Assembly: GCA_021613535.1 (NCBI GenBank)
Contig: CP075497.1
Span: forward strand, 13,702,001 to 13,766,000
Length of the DNA: 64,000 nt
Source: Adineta vaga
Taxonomy: Eukaryota; Rotifera
Direction: 5' to 3'
Shown: piece after piece, positions 60,471 through 64,000 of the stretch
Layout: every line of letters begins with the position of its first letter
Numbering within the stretch: the stretch's first letter is position 1
The notes under the pieces: generated by a model
The model's database searches: none
What the model was told of the DNA's origin: nothing
Seen by the model: only the letters and a program-made list of their open reading frames with translations
Program-made: the position numbers and the translations under genes

Positions 60471-62225
60471 ATGGACATTGACCTCGACAATCATGGTGAT
60501 GATTCTGATCATGGTGGTGACTCTCGTCGTGGTGGCTTTCGTCCTGGTGCTGGCCGTAAAAGAAAAACATTATCATCATCAATTCAGATGATGGCAAATG
60601 AAAGAAAACAACGAGCTGCACGTCGACATGAAATATCGAGATATAAAGCTCAATTAAGAGAATGGATAAATGATATAAAATGGTCACATCAAGGTGTTCC
60701 ATCAACTTTTCATGATAATGCAACTGCTTTATTACTTATATTTAATCGCATGTTAGAAAATGTTGATTTAACACAAACAGAAGCTGTTACTAAAGCTGCT
60801 CTGTATTTGGGTCGTGGTCCTTCTGCATTACGTGCATTGGTTGCACATTGGAATAAATATGAAGAGATATATGTTGAACCAGGTACAAGAGGTGGTTCAT
60901 TAAGACAACAATCAACGGAATTATTTATATCTTTACCTCATTTCATTATAACTACTATTATGGATCGTTATGCTGAAGGTAAAACTACTTCAGTTAAAGA
61001 TATACAACAAGCTATCGTTGATATACATGATAAACATATAAGTTATTGGCCAATATATTATATCATGCATGATAAAATGAAATTATCATATGGCTTGCTA
61101 AAAGGTTCAATGAAGTTAACACAAGATGCTAATCGAATCAAACGTATTGGTCAATTTCTAGTCAAATACAGCTCTGCTCTCAATTTGGAGAAGAATAAAG
61201 AAGCAATAGTCTGTTATATGGATGAATCATATGTGAATACAGGTCACCATGTTCATTATGGATGGTACACAGACAGTACAAACAGAAATATTCTTAGTGA
61301 TACTGGAGCTGGTAAAAGACTTATAATAGTGCATGCTATTACTAGTGATGGTCTTCTCTACAACGTTGATTCATTAACAAATAAAATTATTTCTGCTGAA
61401 TTGTTTTATGAAGCTAAAAATCCTTTCGGTGATTATCATTGTAACATGAATGGTCACAATTTTCGTTTATGGGTGAACCAATATTTATTTCCTGCATTTG
61501 AAGCTAAATATGGTTGTGATAAGAGAATGATTCTCGTATTGGATAATGCTCCGTATCATAAAGAACAAGGTGAAGGTTATGTCAATCTAAAATCTATGTC
61601 AAAGATCGATATGATTGATATTCTTCTTTCCAAAAAAGTACGCAATATAGTAGTCATTCGAAATGGACAACCAAAAACTTTCAACCAGAATGAATGGAAA
61701 ATGAATGGTCCATCAGGTCCTTATAAAAAACAATTACAAGTATTTATGGAAAGTTGGATCAAACAATATCCTGATCTTCAGAAAACGTTATTGGAGAAAT
61801 TATTCGAACATAAATCATTAGCTGCAAAAACCGGTGTACCTGACTTTCATTATTTGATATTTACTCCACCATATAGTCCTCAACTTCAACCTATCGAATT
61901 AGTGTGGGCTTATGTTAAAGGTTATGTTGCTAAACAATTTACATCTTCTAGAACTGTTCAACAATTAATTGAACAAACGAAGAAAGGGTTCTACGGCGAT
62001 GGAGGTGATCATGAAGCAATATCAGCAGAAATGGTCAGAAAAATGATTGTACATGCTCATAAATATTGTGATATGCTTATTAACGACAATCCTCTGTTAA
62101 AAGGATCTATAAATAACATAAAGAATGTAAAAGATTACGAAGAAGTCGAAGAAGTCGACGAAAAAGAAGAAGATGAAGATGAGGATGATGATATCAATAT
62201 AGAAGCCGATGATATTATTGAATAA
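60471..62225 (+). CDS. DDE transposase, IS630/Tc1-like, long-spacer type, intact 584 aa
   Basis: One uninterrupted frame. The Asp/His- and Gly/Arg-rich N-terminus (about 1-30, GGFRPGAGRKRK) is followed by a helical DNA-binding region. The first catalytic Asp is in VCYMDESY (about 249), the second in LVLDNAPYH (about 357) and Glu in QPIELVW (about 475). There are 117 residues between the second and third, against 34-41 in usual Tc1/mariner proteins, so a block is inserted there. The C-terminus is strongly acidic (Glu/Asp run, about 555-584). The frame looks functional, but no terminal inverted repeats were identified, so it may be active, stranded or domesticated. Confidence 0.8.
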   Translation: MDIDLDNHGDDSDHGGDSRRGGFRPGAGRKRKTLSSSIQMMANERKQRAARRHEISRYKAQLREWINDIKWSHQGVPSTFHDNATALLLIFNRMLENVDLTQTEAVTKAALYLGRGPSALRALVAHWNKYEEIYVEPGTRGGSLRQQSTELFISLPHFIITTIMDRYAEGKTTSVKDIQQAIVDIHDKHISYWPIYYIMHDKMKLSYGLLKGSMKLTQDANRIKRIGQFLVKYSSALNLEKNKEAIVCYMDESYVNTGHHVHYGWYTDSTNRNILSDTGAGKRLIIVHAITSDGLLYNVDSLTNKIISAELFYEAKNPFGDYHCNMNGHNFRLWVNQYLFPAFEAKYGCDKRMILVLDNAPYHKEQGEGYVNLKSMSKIDMIDILLSKKVRNIVVIRNGQPKTFNQNEWKMNGPSGPYKKQLQVFMESWIKQYPDLQKTLLEKLFEHKSLAAKTGVPDFHYLIFTPPYSPQLQPIELVWAYVKGYVAKQFTSSRTVQQLIEQTKKGFYGDGGDHEAISAEMVRKMIVHAHKYCDMLINDNPLLKGSINNIKNVKDYEEVEEVDEKEEDEDEDDDINIEADDIIE

Positions 62226-63063
62226 CTTTCATTAAAAAGTATTATCGTGCACAGCACTTCTGGACTTGATGGTTAGAATGCTTGATCGACATTAAAAATG
62301 TTATTTTTCTGTATAAATCAGTTGTCATTTAAGGTGCGCGCAATTCAAAAGTCGAGCACTATCTCAGTTTTTGATCGAAACCTACATGTTCAGATACTCC
62401 TCGGTGTGCTGAGTCCGAATATCACCTTTTTTTCTCGAGTTCGATTAAATTTTTTGGGAAAATTTTTCAAAATACTAGAGGTATAAAAAAATCAAAAAAA
62501 AATCATCATTCGAAAAAAATTTGAAATTTTGCCCTTTTCGTTTACTGCAATTTTTTGAATTCGATATATTCGGATTCCCCATGAAAAACTGAGTATAATC
62601 ATATGACTTTGAGCCACAAAAAATAAAATTTCCGTTCTAAAAAATTTCGACAAGAGTAAGTACTCAACACAATGAGTCATCACTCTTGTAAACCTATCTT
62701 CTCCCTCATTTTGAAACTTTTCTCCGATCGTAATACGCCATTCGAACCATAATTTAAAGAGGAACAAAAGTACGCATCGCGTTTTCAAAAAAGTATTGAT
62801 TCTTCATTGAGAAAAATTTATGTTAATGGAAAGAAAGATAAACAAAAAAAACTTTTTTTTTTCAAAATTGCATATTTTTATTTTTTTGGTTTGCGCATGA
62901 GTATATAGTTTAGAAACAATGTAGAAAACGATTTGATACTCATTGATGATACAGAAAGTATCATATAGATCTTCAAAAACTCAAAATGAAAAAACAAATA
63001 ATAATCACAATTTTCTTTTTATGGAAAAGTTGTTAATGGGAAATAGAAGAAAATCCAGGGCAG
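62226..63063. other. spacer between two transposase genes, no gene seen
   Basis: Rich in A and T homopolymers, with no supportable frame. Probably the ends of the two flanking elements. Confidence 0.55.
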
Positions 63064-64000
63064 TTATGAATTCATATTAGTGTTCGTGATTCTTCTATGC
63101 GAAACAACATCACCCACGCAGAAATTACTGAAGAACAGCTTGAGAACCTCGCTATATGATTGGCCTTGGTTGTAGGCTTGCAGTGTTCGCCAGAAGCGCC
63201 GAAACAATTTGAGCTGAAGGTCCTTCTCTTGGAAGTCCACACGAGACTTCGGGATGAGGGTAAGCATAGTAGAAAATGTCTGATCATTTCGCTGGCGAAC
63301 GTAGCGTTTCATTGCGCACCAAAGTCCCTCAATAGGATTAAGTTCGCAGTGATATTTCGGCCCAAAAATGACCTTGACGTGATATTTCGAAGCCAATTTT
63401 TCTAGTCGACTCACATTCTGGAACGCCAAATGTGCCGTCAACAAGTTTCGCAGGTCGCCGAGCTTGATTCTATCCGGCACCGCTAGCTTCAACTCTTTGG
63501 CCAACACTAGTAGACCTTTCGATTTTCCCTTGTTTTGACCATCAGTGAAGAAGCAGGAAATCGATTGCATTTGGCCACGTTCGTCGAGAAATTCGAGCTC
63601 ATCCACTGTGCACTTAGTACCGATATTCTTGCCGAAGTCGTTCACACTGTAGTCTTTGGCCGAATGAGTTCTCGCATTGTCGACGACTACCTCAACATCA
63701 TGTCCGGCAAATTCGCTCTTGAACGGTAATAGCTGGAAAAGCCGTTCGAATTGTTTGAGCACTGTTTCATTATCGAAATAGTTGTCCTGACCTACGTTAA
63801 TACCAGCTGTAGCAGAATATCCGACATATCTATCATAGTCATCAACCAGGAGGTTCGGATACTTTCTCGCTGCCTCTTGAAACTCTGAATAGATGAGAGC
63901 GAAGAATGGCCCGGACGGATGTGACACCAGGAAATCGGACACCATGTGGCTTCGGCCTCGTCCTTTACTGAAGAAAGGCGTCTTCTCATTAATTGTCCAA
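63064..64000 (-). CDS. second long-spacer DDE transposase, partial at right edge
   Basis: The minus-strand frame is open to the window end; the preferred reading begins upstream of the Met at 63945, with WTINEKTPFFSKGRGRSH in frame before it. VVVDNARTHSAKDY holds the second catalytic Asp and CELNPIEGLWCAMKRYV holds the Glu, separated by 116 residues. The inserted block contains CFFTDGQNKGKSKG. The first Asp lies near the edge or outside. The frame ends at 63064 after RITNTNMNS. It is related in plan, though not closely in sequence, to the neighbour at 60471 and is convergent with it. Confidence 0.8.
   Translation of the reverse strand, partial: WTINEKTPFFSKGRGRSHMVSDFLVSHPSGPFFALIYSEFQEAARKYPNLLVDDYDRYVGYSATAGINVGQDNYFDNETVLKQFERLFQLLPFKSEFAGHDVEVVVDNARTHSAKDYSVNDFGKNIGTKCTVDELEFLDERGQMQSISCFFTDGQNKGKSKGLLVLAKELKLAVPDRIKLGDLRNLLTAHLAFQNVSRLEKLASKYHVKVIFGPKYHCELNPIEGLWCAMKRYVRQRNDQTFSTMLTLIPKSRVDFQEKDLQLKLFRRFWRTLQAYNQGQSYSEVLKLFFSNFCVGDVVSHRRITNTNMNS

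Noticed and set aside
1-64000. CRISPR arrays, tRNA and rRNA genes, bacterial operon signals
   Set aside because: None seen. The only regular repeats are trinucleotide arrays, TA runs, the tandem-repeat field and transposon ends.

Overview
The window looks like nuclear DNA of a small invertebrate, most plausibly a bdelloid rotifer (inference). The evidence is AT-rich sequence, many very short introns (mostly 56-75 nt), several degenerate DNA transposons and a LINE, and a huge biosynthetic locus of a kind otherwise typical of bacteria and fungi. Nothing looks prokaryotic in gene structure.

The core is a minus-strand polyketide/non-ribosomal peptide locus, read from right to left. (1) 55685-47038: a four-exon, fatty-acid-synthase-like reducing PKS of about 2758 aa (KS-AT-DH-degenerate MT-ER-KR-ACP-degenerate thioesterase). 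(2) 46774-6680: what I reconstruct as one 29-exon NRPS gene of about 8525 aa. It has a starter condensation domain and five repeated units, and it ends in a membrane/beta-helix terminal region like that of epsilon-poly-lysine synthetase (Pls) instead of a thioesterase. Exon phases close at every junction except for one 2-nt insertion in unit 4. Units 1-4 each end with an extra condensation domain, giving tandem C-C pairs between modules. Long phase-1 introns of 2.2-4.3 kb separate the units. (3) 6653-5536: a two-exon methyltransferase with an eroded cofactor motif. (4) 2873-1934: an NNMT/PNMT-like N-methyltransferase with a one-base frame break.

Working model (inference): the PKS makes a reduced acyl chain, the starter C domain joins it to the first amino acid, five A domains extend it to a lipopeptide, the Pls-like membrane domain finishes or releases it, and the methyltransferases may decorate it.

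The A domains of units 1, 2, 4 and 5 are almost identical in DNA, introns included, but differ in patches around the substrate pocket. Unit 3 is divergent throughout. This is a mosaic produced by duplication and gene conversion.

Flanks and introns are rich in mobile DNA: a Tc1-like DD37E remnant at the left edge; a DD34D mariner with inverted repeats in the largest coding-unit intron of unit 1/2; a foldback-like inverted repeat in the unit 2/3 intron; two copies of a dispersed repeat; a degenerate tandem-repeat field in the unit 4/5 intron; a LINE nested in a foldback element just upstream of the PKS; and, at the right, two DDE transposases with an unusually long spacer (about 116-117 residues) between the second and third catalytic residues. 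No tRNA, rRNA or CRISPR array was recognised.
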